A stretch of DNA of 64,000 nt from Fibrobacterota bacterium (GTDB taxonomy: Bacteria; Fibrobacterota; Chitinivibrionia; Chitinivibrionales; Chitinispirillaceae), in NCBI GenBank assembly GCA_023412475.1, contig JAEYNR010000080.1:1-64000 (forward strand), in the 5' to 3' direction. How positions within the stretch are numbered: position 1 is the stretch's first letter; every line of letters begins with the position of its first letter. The translations under genes and the position numbers were made by a program. Below are positions 55,361-64,000 of this stretch, in pieces. The notes under the pieces are model-generated. The model saw only the letters and a program-made list of their open reading frames with translations. It searched no databases and had not been told where the DNA came from.

Positions 55361-58300
55361 TTACCTGGAAATTCCAACCTTGGCAATCATGCGGATGTCA
55401 CCATACTTTTTGGCCACCTCAGAACCATAATATTCTCTGTAGATAACCACCTGATAAACTCCTGGTGCTACTGGCATCTTTTTCTTACTGAATCCATTCC
55501 AGTAAATATCAGCATCATAAAGTGTTGCACTATCTTTATCACCAGATGGTCTCAGACTTTTCAGGATGTCACTCTGTTCTCCTGAATGAACCTGGTTTCC
55601 TACAGCATCATAGATTTTGATCTTGATTCTGATTTTGGTTTCTTTTTCATCAGGGATTACCAGAGGTATTGCGAAAATCACACCCGCTTTCTCATGAAAT
55701 ACCCATTCACGTGCCTGTGGCTCATGTTTAATATAAAATTCTCCGGCAGGAACATGCTTAGAATTGGGTCTGGATGGGTTAGGAACCGGATCAACCCTTT
55801 TTGGAACAGGACCAACTACTACCACGCGAACCTTTCTATTATTTACCACTGGAAAATTTCCCGAACCATCAACAGTCCTGTCTTTTACAAACGAGTACAC
55901 GGAGCCGGATGAATCAAACGATGTCCTGATATTAACCAGATGTCGCGATGTAAGATCCACTCCACTGGTGGTTTTAAACTTAACCACTTCGTCGCTTATA
56001 GAAGTGAAACCGTCGATTTTGATCAGAAAACTGTCAACCCTGGTGTAACCGGTAGAATCATTACCCTGCCAAACATAGAATATTACAGAAGGTGTATCTG
56101 AAGTAGATAAATATCTCGCTCCGGATTGCCAGACAGGTTCACTGAACTCGATAATTACTTCATCTTCGTTTCGTGTGCTCAGGGTTGATCTCTGTTTTGT
56201 CACACGCCAGATCACCGGCCCGGCTCCATCGGAACTCTCAAAATCAGTTACATTGCCTATTCCATATTCTGTAAGATTACCAAGGTTAATCGTTGGAGTC
56301 CAGTTGGTCTGAGGCACTTCAGTTTCATTTTGATTAAGCTCCAGTACCCATACCGAATCCAGAGAGCCTGAATCATTGACAATCCTCTTTATGGTAAATT
56401 GATTAAGATCACCATATTTGATCTCAATTTCAGAAAGCATCTCCTCTGTGAGTGCTATTGGTTTACTGAAATTAAGTTCTATATGATCGAGATAGCCATC
56501 ACCATTCAGATCACGTGTTACAGCATCTTTAAGTACAGCAAGAGGACCGTAGATTACTATAAATTTCTGTGCACTTATTCCCTTTATCGATGTATCCGAT
56601 GGAACCGCAATGATATGCCCAAACTCATTATCAGTAACATTGGCAGCATCATAGTAGATAAAATCGGTGTTCATGGCTCTATCAATAGGATGTAGCGTTG
56701 AGTCGGTTGCCCAGTTGCAACTCTGATAACCCAGCCGGTTGCCATACTTATCATAACCTACCGCAAAAATAATTATCTGACCCTTTGGATGACTCAATTG
56801 TATGGTATCTTGAAGCGGCTGGAAATTCTGCCTCTCCAGCGCAAGCGAATCCAGAGGGCCTGGAAGCAGCTTGAAATGAGGTGTTTCACCTTTGAGATTT
56901 CCGGAGATGAATTGAATCTGGTGCAGACTGTCCTCATCAAAAGGAACATTGAATAGATAAGTAGTCGTTGTATCCACACCACCGTTGAAACATTGCTTAC
57001 CGGTTTCTGAAAACCAAATCGTATCACCATTGACTAACATATAAGGACGCGGCTTTCCGCCATCCCCGATCGGATCAGCATACTGTACACCGGTCCCATT
57101 GGCAGGATCAAAACAATAGGTTCCCGGTACCTTTCCGTCTTTATTGTAAATGGTAATAACTATCTCTATTGGTTCACCCGCTATTAGTTTTTCTTTCGGA
57201 GTAATTATCTCCATTACCACGGAAGTCGGAGGACCAACCGTGAATTCCACATCCAGAGTATCAGGACGGGCAACAGTGTCATTGTCCAGTGAAATATGGA
57301 TCTTACCTCGGCCGGTGTCTGATGGGGAGAATTTCCATATCGTACCAGCACCTGGTGCCGATGGAGCAATTTTGAGGTTGTAACTGTTTCCCCACCTGAC
57401 AGAAACGTCTTCCCATACTCCATCGGTGGATCGCAACCCTTGTGCTCGCAAGGTGGTGTCCTGGTTGGTATTCATGGTCAGAAACTGTGCGCTGGTATCA
57501 TTGCCTACCACAATTCTCAATTGAGTATAATGATATGCCAGAAGCTCAACATCAACACTGTCACGCAATCCGCTTTCATCAACTGCAAATACTATTACCT
57601 TCTTTTCTTTTACTTTGCGTTCGATTACACCTTCACCAACGTTTGTATTACCGTTGCGAACCGAAACTGCGGTGTCATTATTAACTACTGCCCAGGTGGT
57701 AAGAGTGCTGAACCGTACGAAATTTCCCATGCTGTCACGCAAAACTGCAAAGCCACTGGCAGTTGTCACGTTTTCGGTGATCCTGATAATAGAGATGGGA
57801 TTTGGATGGTAAGGACTGGTTTGCCAGTTGGGGCTTCCTTCAATAAAGAGATTTTTTGCCTCTCCAGGAACAATCGACAGTTGCACCGTATCAGAAAAGA
57901 TATAGCTGGCACCCTCGGGTTTGTAACTGGCTGACACATAAACGCTCTGACGGGCCCTTACCGGGGTAAATATCTGCTTGTTACCAGATGTGCCGCTTAG
58001 AAATCCAGATGAATCGTTTCCGGGGATTTCTATGATTCTCCACTTTATCGAATCCCGTTTTGATGAAGTCAACTCGTAATCGGCAAGCCAAACATCATTT
58101 TTATCCAGAATCTTGGCAAACATGGACAATGGTTGCCCTGCAATTACCTCAATACTTACTATTGGATCAGGAAATGGAGGATTTGAAGGTGATGGCACAC
58201 TTCCATCTTTGGGGTATAACACCAGTTTATGTGCATGTCCGGGGAGCACTTTCACACCGATAGTGTCCGGGACTGTCCCAGAACCACGGTTTACAATTAT

Positions 58301-61300
58301 CTTTCCGGTTGCAGTATCCGTTGGTGCAAATGTCCACATGTGCAAGTTAGAAGCATTTGAGGATCCATTATTGGAAGTAAAATACCAGTCTCCATCTACC
58401 GGTACCCACACACTGTCAAATGACCGCAAGCCAAGCACCTGTAAAACAGTGTCCTGATCAGATCGGATCCTCAGTGAGTCGATCCATACAGAATCATTGA
58501 CAACGATTTTTAGTGAATCATAGGAGACAGAGGTTATCCGCACCAGAACCGTATCTATAAGTGAAGGGGTGTTGCGGTTATTTGCTACAACCCTTATCGA
58601 GTCTCCACTTGCCGCCTTCCTTGTTATTCTGCCTTCACCCCCTGCAGCAAAACCTTCAGCAGCAGCCACCTTGCTGGTATCCAGACTCTTCCAGTTTGTG
58701 CTCTTTGAAGTACTGATGAAATTACCATATTTATCTCTGAGAATGGCGAAGGCATTTTTTATATTGTCTCTACTTCCAAATTCAATCCAGTTCAGTGGGT
58801 TATCTCTCTGAAGATCTGCTCCAGAAGGAGTGGGACTGCCTTCGATAACCAGATGATGAACAGGACCTGGCTTAATATAGAAAAGCACCGATGAATTGAA
58901 GGTCAGAGTAGAGTCTCTGTATTCTGCTGTAACACGGTATGTACTGTAAGCACGTGTGGGGGTCAGGCTTGAAACATGACTTGTACGGCTGCCAAGCGTA
59001 TCGGCTGACAAATGCCCCGATATCAGCGTTATTTGCCACCTGATAAGATTCCGGCTGACCGAAGCATTCTCATATTCTGAGAGCCATTGATTGTTACGAT
59101 CAAAAATTTTGGCAATTAGCGGATAATTCGTACCCGCAATCAGCGTGTCAACTGTTGGTGGAAGTTGATACGGGGTTATGGAAGCCGGGTTTCCAAGTTG
59201 CTTGTAAATGCGCACATGATCGGGCCATCCGGGAAGGAAAATTGCAAAAACCGAATCCGGTGCAGCTCCGCTTCTGTTGACATAAATCTTGCCGCTACCA
59301 ACTGAATCTGGAATTACAGTCCAGTTATCACTCCAGGTTGGGGCAAGCGTGGCTGTTTTTAGAGAATTGCTCTTTGACCAGATAACTGAAACGTTATCCC
59401 AGCCTAAACCATCTGAACGTCTTCCTTCAACATAAAGAGTGAGGCTCTGATCTGTTCTTACTCTGATGGTATCTATAAATTTTCGTCCATTGTCAATGAT
59501 ATAGATACGCAGTGAATCGTAGGTAATATCGGACAGTGCAATGACAAGAGAATCTTTAATGGACCCGTCGTTAGTAGTGGCAATAACTCTGGTCTGACTT
59601 ACTATGTCTGAGTTTCTGGTTATTATGCCTTCACCCATGAAGACTCTTGAAGTGGGTTCTGCTTTCACCACCGAGGTATCCCTGCTGTACCATTGCGGAA
59701 CCTGTACCGCTTCTATCTTATTACTGTAACGATCTCTCAGAATAGCATACAGGTTTACAAATGTCTGATTGCTGGAGAGATCGTACCTGATCAAATCAGC
59801 CCCAGATGCAGTTGTGTCTGCCTGGATAGTGATATGATCAGGGCGTCCGGGAAGAACCGAAATACGCACTGTATCTGCAAATGTTCTGCTGTTATAACTG
59901 AAAGAGGCTATCAGATCAGCAACATTATAGGCACGAGTCGGAGTAAAACTGTTTTGCTGACCACTTGTCCTTGCAAATGTCCCGGTAGGTGGTGTTCCAG
60001 ATACTTCCCTCAATCTCCAGGATATTGCAGCCGAAGGATTATCATATTGTCTGAGCCAATTTCCACGACTGTCAAATATTTTAGCATATAGTGGGAAAGG
60101 GATCCCCGCAGAATCCTCATAATAATTGGGCAGTGAATTATAAGGAGAACCGGTCGCATTGGGAAATAAAACCAGCGAATAAGGTGCACCTACACCCACC
60201 ACTACCTTTATCTGTGCTGAAAGTGTACTGCTTACTAAAACTGCACTTATAGTTCCCCTTCCTGTGTCGATCGGACTGAATCGCCAAGATTGTCCAGGCC
60301 GCGGAGCAGTTGTGCTGGATGTGAGCTGAGATGACATTGACCAGTTACCATTAACAATTTCCCAGCCAAGCCCGTCTGTACGTTTGCCCTGAACAACAAT
60401 TGTGGTATCTGTATCGATATTTATAATCAGACTGTCTAATCTCTGGTAATTGGAACCCACACGCCTTGCGATTCGCAAAGAATCGTATTCTACAGATGCG
60501 ATCTGTACTGGAACCACATCGGGAGTTATCGATGAGTAATCCTGACTTCTGGCCCGGACTTCGCCATTTCCTGCCCCGGCACTGGGGTCTTTGTAAACGA
60601 AACCCTGTCCTTGACTCCTGTTTCCATCCCTGACAGAATCAATAAAGGCGGTACCCGAAACTATTGACCAGGTGGTACGCTGCGAGGGTTCTATGAAATT
60701 TCCAAACCGATCACGCACAATGGCATAAATTGTGCCTCTGACCTCACTTGAACCGATAATCAGAACATCTAATGGTTGATCATTTCGCAAGATATCAGGG
60801 TTTGAGGCCAAGGTAGGAACTGCTGCTTCAATTGTTATGTGATCAGGATCACAGGCTTTCACGTATATTGAGATAGTGTCCCGAATGGGCTGCATTCCGC
60901 TTACCTGTAAGACTCCCACCAGCCTCTCCAGCACCCAGGCTTCGGTTGGAGTAAATCTGATGGTATCGCCCCGTGTTGAGCTTAAGTGGCTGTTATTGTT
61001 AGCACCATTGGGAATCAAAGTCCATTGCGTACTATCGCTCAAGTCTCTGAGTATATTACCTAAGCTGTCGGTTACCACTGAAATAGCGGTAAGGGTATGT
61101 CCAGCACAGATCGTGTCACTGGGAAATACGCTCAGCTCTATTTTGGCTGGTTTTGCACTTATAATATTGGTTGTGATTCGTATATGTGATTCTGATGTGT
61201 GACGCTCCGCATAGAAAAAGTCCAGCAAATACTCCTGGTTATCTATCAGTCCCGGGATGGTGTCAAGGTTGAATGAACCAGTGCTGGCGCTGTGAATACC

Positions 61301-61930
61301 ACCAAGATCCATTCTTAGCCGCCCATCAATAAATGCCCACACATCGTCATCACCAGTAAAGCGAAACGTCAGACCAGGTGTCTTGGTAAATTTCCAGTGA
61401 AGTTTCATGGTGAATGAAAAATTATGGTTTTTTCCCTCCCTGCCAAAGCCGCGGTTATCCAGCGGGAAAAATGCATCGTTTATATATTCATAAAAGCCAT
61501 TACCCCGGTGCAAGAAGGGAAGTGAGTCATTTATTACTATGTTTTTGAAAGAGGTATCGTGGCCTACGTTTTGGGGACCGTCGTATCTGATATTGGCGGT
61601 ATATTCTCCTCCAGAAAGTACTGTGTATTGCGGTGCGGTATTGTCGTATTGGGCAGAATCTTTCCAATCGCGATACCAATATTTTATGTAATGATTTCTA
61701 TGGGCACCGGCTGGATTAACTATTGGCAGCCCGGTTGCATCCAATGTGCCCATGACCATATTCTTATGCACACCACCCGTGTGCGGCTGCTCGAATTCTG
61801 GATTGCTTTTATCGGAATGAAAGTCAAAGTAGGTTACCGGTACCCATAAGGTATCTGGAAAGATCTGAGCAAAAGTCTCTGTAACACAGAGAAATGTTCC
61901 AAATGTAATTATCGCTGCTAATTTTTTCAT
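55361..61930 (-). CDS. giant secreted fibro-slime-domain protein with large internal repeats
   Basis: This encodes 2189 residues from ATG 61930 behind a perfect GGAGGTAATATT. Signal peptide (MKKLAAIITFGTFLCVTETF), then a fibro-slime (PA14-related) domain at about 25-275 with TFRFTGDDDVWAFIDGRLRM and DLGGIHSASTG. About 1350 residues of tandem beta domains follow, organised as super-repeats: YAIVRDRFGN, YAILRDRYSN, FAILRDKYGN and FAVLRDSMGN mark four copies, each with a matching YDSLRI element. The C-terminal third has LNGDGYLDHIELNFSKPIAL, and the last about 100 residues are a FlgD/T9SS-like module (IKIYDAVGNQVHSGE). The fibro-slime domain is characteristic of Fibrobacter surface proteins; adhesion or matrix function is inferred. 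Confidence 0.88.
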   Translation of the reverse strand: MKKLAAIITFGTFLCVTETFAQIFPDTLWVPVTYFDFHSDKSNPEFEQPHTGGVHKNMVMGTLDATGLPIVNPAGAHRNHYIKYWYRDWKDSAQYDNTAPQYTVLSGGEYTANIRYDGPQNVGHDTSFKNIVINDSLPFLHRGNGFYEYINDAFFPLDNRGFGREGKNHNFSFTMKLHWKFTKTPGLTFRFTGDDDVWAFIDGRLRMDLGGIHSASTGSFNLDTIPGLIDNQEYLLDFFYAERHTSESHIRITTNIISAKPAKIELSVFPSDTICAGHTLTAISVVTDSLGNILRDLSDSTQWTLIPNGANNNSHLSSTRGDTIRFTPTEAWVLERLVGVLQVSGMQPIRDTISIYVKACDPDHITIEAAVPTLASNPDILRNDQPLDVLIIGSSEVRGTIYAIVRDRFGNFIEPSQRTTWSIVSGTAFIDSVRDGNRSQGQGFVYKDPSAGAGNGEVRARSQDYSSITPDVVPVQIASVEYDSLRIARRVGSNYQRLDSLIINIDTDTTIVVQGKRTDGLGWEIVNGNWSMSSQLTSSTTAPRPGQSWRFSPIDTGRGTISAVLVSSTLSAQIKVVVGVGAPYSLVLFPNATGSPYNSLPNYYEDSAGIPFPLYAKIFDSRGNWLRQYDNPSAAISWRLREVSGTPPTGTFARTSGQQNSFTPTRAYNVADLIASFSYNSRTFADTVRISVLPGRPDHITIQADTTASGADLIRYDLSSNQTFVNLYAILRDRYSNKIEAVQVPQWYSRDTSVVKAEPTSRVFMGEGIITRNSDIVSQTRVIATTNDGSIKDSLVIALSDITYDSLRIYIIDNGRKFIDTIRVRTDQSLTLYVEGRRSDGLGWDNVSVIWSKSNSLKTATLAPTWSDNWTVIPDSVGSGKIYVNRSGAAPDSVFAIFLPGWPDHVRIYKQLGNPASITPYQLPPTVDTLIAGTNYPLIAKIFDRNNQWLSEYENASVSRNLIRWQITLISGHLSADTLGSRTSHVSSLTPTRAYSTYRVTAEYRDSTLTFNSSVLFYIKPGPVHHLVIEGSPTPSGADLQRDNPLNWIEFGSRDNIKNAFAILRDKYGNFISTSKSTNWKSLDTSKVAAAEGFAAGGEGRITRKAASGDSIRVVANNRNTPSLIDTVLVRITSVSYDSLKIVVNDSVWIDSLRIRSDQDTVLQVLGLRSFDSVWVPVDGDWYFTSNNGSSNASNLHMWTFAPTDTATGKIIVNRGSGTVPDTIGVKVLPGHAHKLVLYPKDGSVPSPSNPPFPDPIVSIEVIAGQPLSMFAKILDKNDVWLADYELTSSKRDSIKWRIIEIPGNDSSGFLSGTSGNKQIFTPVRARQSVYVSASYKPEGASYIFSDTVQLSIVPGEAKNLFIEGSPNWQTSPYHPNPISIIRITENVTTASGFAVLRDSMGNFVRFSTLTTWAVVNNDTAVSVRNGNTNVGEGVIERKVKEKKVIVFAVDESGLRDSVDVELLAYHYTQLRIVVGNDTSAQFLTMNTNQDTTLRAQGLRSTDGVWEDVSVRWGNSYNLKIAPSAPGAGTIWKFSPSDTGRGKIHISLDNDTVARPDTLDVEFTVGPPTSVVMEIITPKEKLIAGEPIEIVITIYNKDGKVPGTYCFDPANGTGVQYADPIGDGGKPRPYMLVNGDTIWFSETGKQCFNGGVDTTTTYLFNVPFDEDSLHQIQFISGNLKGETPHFKLLPGPLDSLALERQNFQPLQDTIQLSHPKGQIIIFAVGYDKYGNRLGYQSCNWATDSTLHPIDRAMNTDFIYYDAANVTDNEFGHIIAVPSDTSIKGISAQKFIVIYGPLAVLKDAVTRDLNGDGYLDHIELNFSKPIALTEEMLSEIEIKYGDLNQFTIKRIVNDSGSLDSVWVLELNQNETEVPQTNWTPTINLGNLTEYGIGNVTDFESSDGAGPVIWRVTKQRSTLSTRNEDEVIIEFSEPVWQSGARYLSTSDTPSVIFYVWQGNDSTGYTRVDSFLIKIDGFTSISDEVVKFKTTSGVDLTSRHLVNIRTSFDSSGSVYSFVKDRTVDGSGNFPVVNNRKVRVVVVGPVPKRVDPVPNPSRPNSKHVPAGEFYIKHEPQAREWVFHEKAGVIFAIPLVIPDEKETKIRIKIKIYDAVGNQVHSGEQSDILKSLRPSGDKDSATLYDADIYWNGFSKKKMPVAPGVYQVVIYREYYGSEVAKKYGDIRMIAKVGISR

Positions 61931-62162
61931 AATATTACCTCCTCAAACAGTACCGGAGTCGGCTATTTTAATCGATTAGAATGCTTCAACATTAATGATA
62001 CTACTATGAATTTCAATTTAACAATAAATATAAATAGCGGTCTTCAAAGGTCGGAACCAAAAAAGGACTTTGGAATCACTTTGAAACTTTATGTAATTTT
62101 ACGGTTAATAGTGTGTTACCCTGCATCAAATATATATTCGATTATATGGTAATGAACCAAAA
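61931..62162. other. divergent promoter region between the fibro-slime and thiF genes
   Basis: About 230 A+T-rich bases. I see no gene or hairpin. GGAGGT at about 61938-61943 (complement) serves the fibro-slime gene. Confidence 0.4.
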
Positions 62163-62786
62163 ATGAAAACATTTTCTTTTTCAGAAGTTTCCAGAAATTT
62201 CTACTCTGATAAACAGTTGGAATTAATCAAAAATGCCCGTATTGGCATCGCAGGTGCCGGAGGCCTGGGCTCTAATTGTGCCCACATTTTGGTAAGATGC
62301 GGCTTTGAAAAACTGCGCATTGCAGACTTTGATAAAGTCTCTCTCTCCAACCTTAACCGCCAGCTCTATCACTCCCGCCACCTGGGTAAACTCAAAGTGG
62401 AGTGTCTGACTGAAATTCTTGAAGAGATAAGTCCCGGGCTTCAGGTAGAAACTTTCCCTGTAAAATTGGACTCCACAAACATTCACCAGGTTTTCGATTG
62501 TTGCGATGTGATTGTGGAGGCATTTGACAACCCAGAGTGCAAAGCCATGCTGATGGAGGAGTATTGGGGAAGTAACAAACTAATTGTAGCAGTGAGCGGA
62601 ATCGGAGGCTTTGGGCCAGCAGATCGGGTAATTACCAGAGAACTTAGAGAGAACACTTTTGTTATAGGCGACAGCAGCTCCGAGGTCAACGATAATGTCA
62701 AACCTTATGCACCTTCGGTAATGATCGCCGCTGCAAAACAGGCCGATGTTGTTTTGAACTGGGTTTTGAGGGAAAACATGAAATAA
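62163..62786 (+). CDS. thiF: ThiF-family adenylyltransferase (short, ThiF type 2)
   Basis: This encodes 207 residues. The enzyme family adenylates the C-terminal Gly of the sulfur carrier ThiS in thiamine biosynthesis. The nucleotide-binding loop is IAGAGGLGSN, followed by the acidic IADFDKVSLSNLNRQLYH that is diagnostic of E1-like ThiF/MoeB enzymes. The length fits the short ThiF type (TIGR02354) with no rhodanese or zinc-binding extension. No thiS, thiG or thiH is adjacent, which is unusual for this type. The ribosome binding site is weak. Confidence 0.85.
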   Translation: MKTFSFSEVSRNFYSDKQLELIKNARIGIAGAGGLGSNCAHILVRCGFEKLRIADFDKVSLSNLNRQLYHSRHLGKLKVECLTEILEEISPGLQVETFPVKLDSTNIHQVFDCCDVIVEAFDNPECKAMLMEEYWGSNKLIVAVSGIGGFGPADRVITRELRENTFVIGDSSSEVNDNVKPYAPSVMIAAAKQADVVLNWVLRENMK

Positions 62787-62954
62787 AAAGAACGAAACAG
62801 GAGACAGGAGAGGAAAATTCAAAATCCGAAATCGGAAATCTCAAACTGAGACACACTCCCCTACTCGGGTTTTGTCCCGTGCTTCCACTTTCCAACCCTG
62901 TTACGTATTTCGCTCTTTCTATTTCTGTCTCATAATTCGTGCATTTTTCCTTCC

Positions 62955-62993
62955 CTGTCCTGTTTCGAATTTCGTGTTTCGGATTTCGTACTT
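62955..62993 (+). repeat. partial copy of the 145-bp dispersed repeat
   Basis: CCTGTCCTGTTTCGAATTTC then GTGTTTCGGATTTCGTACTT matches 54008-54045 with few differences. Degenerate fragments extend on both sides (62815-62850). Confidence 0.6.
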
Positions 62994-63070
62994 TCCTCTC
63001 CCAACGAGATTTCTTGCATTGCTGCCGTCTCTGAAGCTATTTTTAGCGCATAATTTGGAAAAAAGAACCT

Positions 63071-63144
63071 GCCCCCGTAGCTCAGTAGGATAGAGCACAG
63101 GTTTCCTAAACCTGGTGTCGCACGTTCGATCCGTGTCGGGGGTA
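63071..63144 (+). tRNA. tRNA-Arg (anticodon CCT)
   Basis: Acceptor arms GCCCCCG and CGGGGGT pair with a terminal G-T wobble. The anticodon stem CAGGT/ACCTG encloses TTCCTAA, giving CCT. The T arm is GCACG-TTCGATC-CGTGT. The discriminator is A. CCA is not encoded, unlike in the two tRNA genes near 9 kb. Confidence 0.9.
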
Positions 63145-63154
63145 TTTTTGTTTT

Positions 63155-63198
63155 AACGCTCTAACTGCCATAAATACAGGTGGTTGAGCGTTTTTTGT
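63155..63198 (+). terminator. terminator of tRNA-Arg
   Basis: AACGCTC (63155-63161) pairs with GAGCGTT (63186-63192), extended by AAC/GTT and GCC/GGT inside, and is followed by TTTTTG. Confidence 0.85.
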
Positions 63199-63349
63199 TT
63201 TAGGGGCGGCATCTCCGGTTTTTCCTCATTTTTCGGCCAAAATGCTACAAAATACTACAGGTTACTACAAAAAACCGTAGACCCCAGAGGTTTACAGGTG
63301 TGTAGATTTGAGTGGCGTAAGACCAATATAAATTGGTTGTGCTTTGAAA

Positions 63350-63655
63350 TTACTTGAATTTTTTGAGTAGCCTTACAATCTCATCTTTATGTTTTTCACT
63401 ACCCGGATAAGGGTTACAAAGCATTTCAATTAATGCCCCATTAAGAATAGATGACCAAAGAAATGCTGGAACAACATGCCATTGGGGGAACCCGCGTGTA
63501 CTGGGAAAGCCAATGGTATCTTCCTCGCCATTCCATCGTTCACCTAAGTTTTCTTCACCATCATAGTAACCATGTATGATGGAGTACTGGTTATTATCAA
63601 AAAGAATAGTGATATTGCTCCACCTCTCTGGATTTACATCTTTTGCATTTATCAT
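63350..63655 (-). CDS. small soluble protein of unknown function
   Basis: This encodes 101 residues from ATG 63655 with GAGGAGTAACAAGC upstream on the coding strand. No signal peptide or membrane segment. It reads NPERWSNITILFDNNQYSII then WNGEEDTIGFPSTRGFPQWH and has several Trp; the pattern is that of small accessory or immunity-type proteins, but no family is recognised. It lies just behind another small gene in the same direction. Confidence 0.65.
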   Translation of the reverse strand: MINAKDVNPERWSNITILFDNNQYSIIHGYYDGEENLGERWNGEEDTIGFPSTRGFPQWHVVPAFLWSSILNGALIEMLCNPYPGSEKHKDEIVRLLKKFK

Positions 63656-63708
63656 GCTTGTTACTCCTCATATTAAAAAAGGTTGCAGTACCTTAAATTA
63701 TTGCTTAA

Positions 63709-64000
63709 TTATACGCTCTTTACTTTATTAACAGATACATTTTTCATGAGATAAATCTTCTCCGGTATCTCCCCGAACACAAACTCAGTAACTTTACAAA
63801 GCCACATTTTAAGATTTACCTTCCGCCCTGCAAATTCTTCCATCAAATAATAACCGCCTCCGACATAGGGAGAGCATCTTTCGGTAAGAATCAAAATGTC
63901 CGCCCCCTCAAATGGTTCTTTTGAGATTGTAAGATGAACATCGTTACCACCTGCCGCGATAATGTCCAGCATTGTATCTGCACCATCGACCATTTCCAGA
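63709..64000 (-). CDS. DUF6717-like small protein, 5' end outside the window
   Basis: The frame runs from the right edge to a TAG at about 63709. It reads MVDGADTMLDIIAAGGNDVH, then SKEPFEGADILILTER, and ends GRKVNLKMWLCKVTEFVFGE..EKIYL. The WLC and PEKIYL positions resemble small proteins of the DUF6717 type (moderate certainty). An ATG lies at 63993, but the frame stays open to the edge and family members begin earlier, so the true start is probably outside. Function unknown. Confidence 0.5.
   Translation of the reverse strand, partial: LEMVDGADTMLDIIAAGGNDVHLTISKEPFEGADILILTERCSPYVGGGYYLMEEFAGRKVNLKMWLCKVTEFVFGEIPEKIYLMKNVSVNKVKSV

Overview
The window looks like a chromosomal stretch from a member of Fibrobacterota, probably of the Chitinispirillum/Chitinivibrio type (inference). 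The evidence is a large secreted fibro-slime-domain protein, a TIGR02147/DUF4423-type regulator next to a DUF2341/LamG lipoprotein, several secreted glycosidases ending in a T9SS-like C-terminal module, very long TPR proteins, and A+T-rich intergenic DNA full of degenerate dispersed repeats.

Layout. 1-9.3 kb: 3' end of a REP-associated (Y1) transposase, a giant exported TPR protein, an oligopeptide-type ABC ATPase pair (the first with a CTG start), a secreted protein of unknown function on the minus strand, and tRNA-Gln(CTG) and tRNA-Glu(CTC). 9.5-11.8 kb: a decayed IS21-family element with recognisable ends and a probable target duplication. 11.9-13.9 kb: a soluble PAS histidine kinase with remnants of small genes upstream. 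14.1-25.1 kb: a carbohydrate-degradation cluster (GH30, regulator plus lipoprotein, GH127/146, GH31). 25.3-25.8 kb: a 64-bp tandem repeat. 26-32.5 kb: an unknown helical protein, an exported MBL-fold hydrolase between two copies of a direct repeat, and a multidomain subtilisin-like protease. 32.7-38.1 kb: a minus-strand operon of a shortened DUF421-like protein, a BASS transporter, a cytoplasmic-type arylsulfatase, its radical-SAM maturase and a DUF202 membrane protein. 38.4-44.4 kb: a CBS protein, a barrel/TPR protein and a von Willebrand A protein. 44.9-52.5 kb: the complete F1Fo ATP synthase operon in the order a-c-b-delta-alpha-gamma-beta-epsilon, headed by a small secreted protein. 52.9-64 kb: an ankyrin protein, a 37-residue lysine-rich protein, MetF, the 2189-residue fibro-slime protein, ThiF, tRNA-Arg(CCT) and two small unknown genes at the edge.

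The most striking observation is in the ATP synthase. The alpha subunit is 733 residues instead of about 510. After a helical linker it carries a C-terminal domain with the hallmarks of a PTS EIIA (PtsN-like) domain, including the His that is the phospho-acceptor in that family. In the same operon the epsilon subunit is only 85 residues and lacks the C-terminal helical domain that normally inhibits the enzyme. A plausible reading is an ATP synthase whose regulation has moved from epsilon to a sensor domain on alpha. Neither the phosphorylation nor the regulation can be shown from sequence alone.

The intergenic DNA carries four separate repeat families: a dispersed element of about 145 bp with two long and several partial copies, REP-like palindromes, a direct repeat of about 150 bp flanking one gene, and the 64-bp tandem array.
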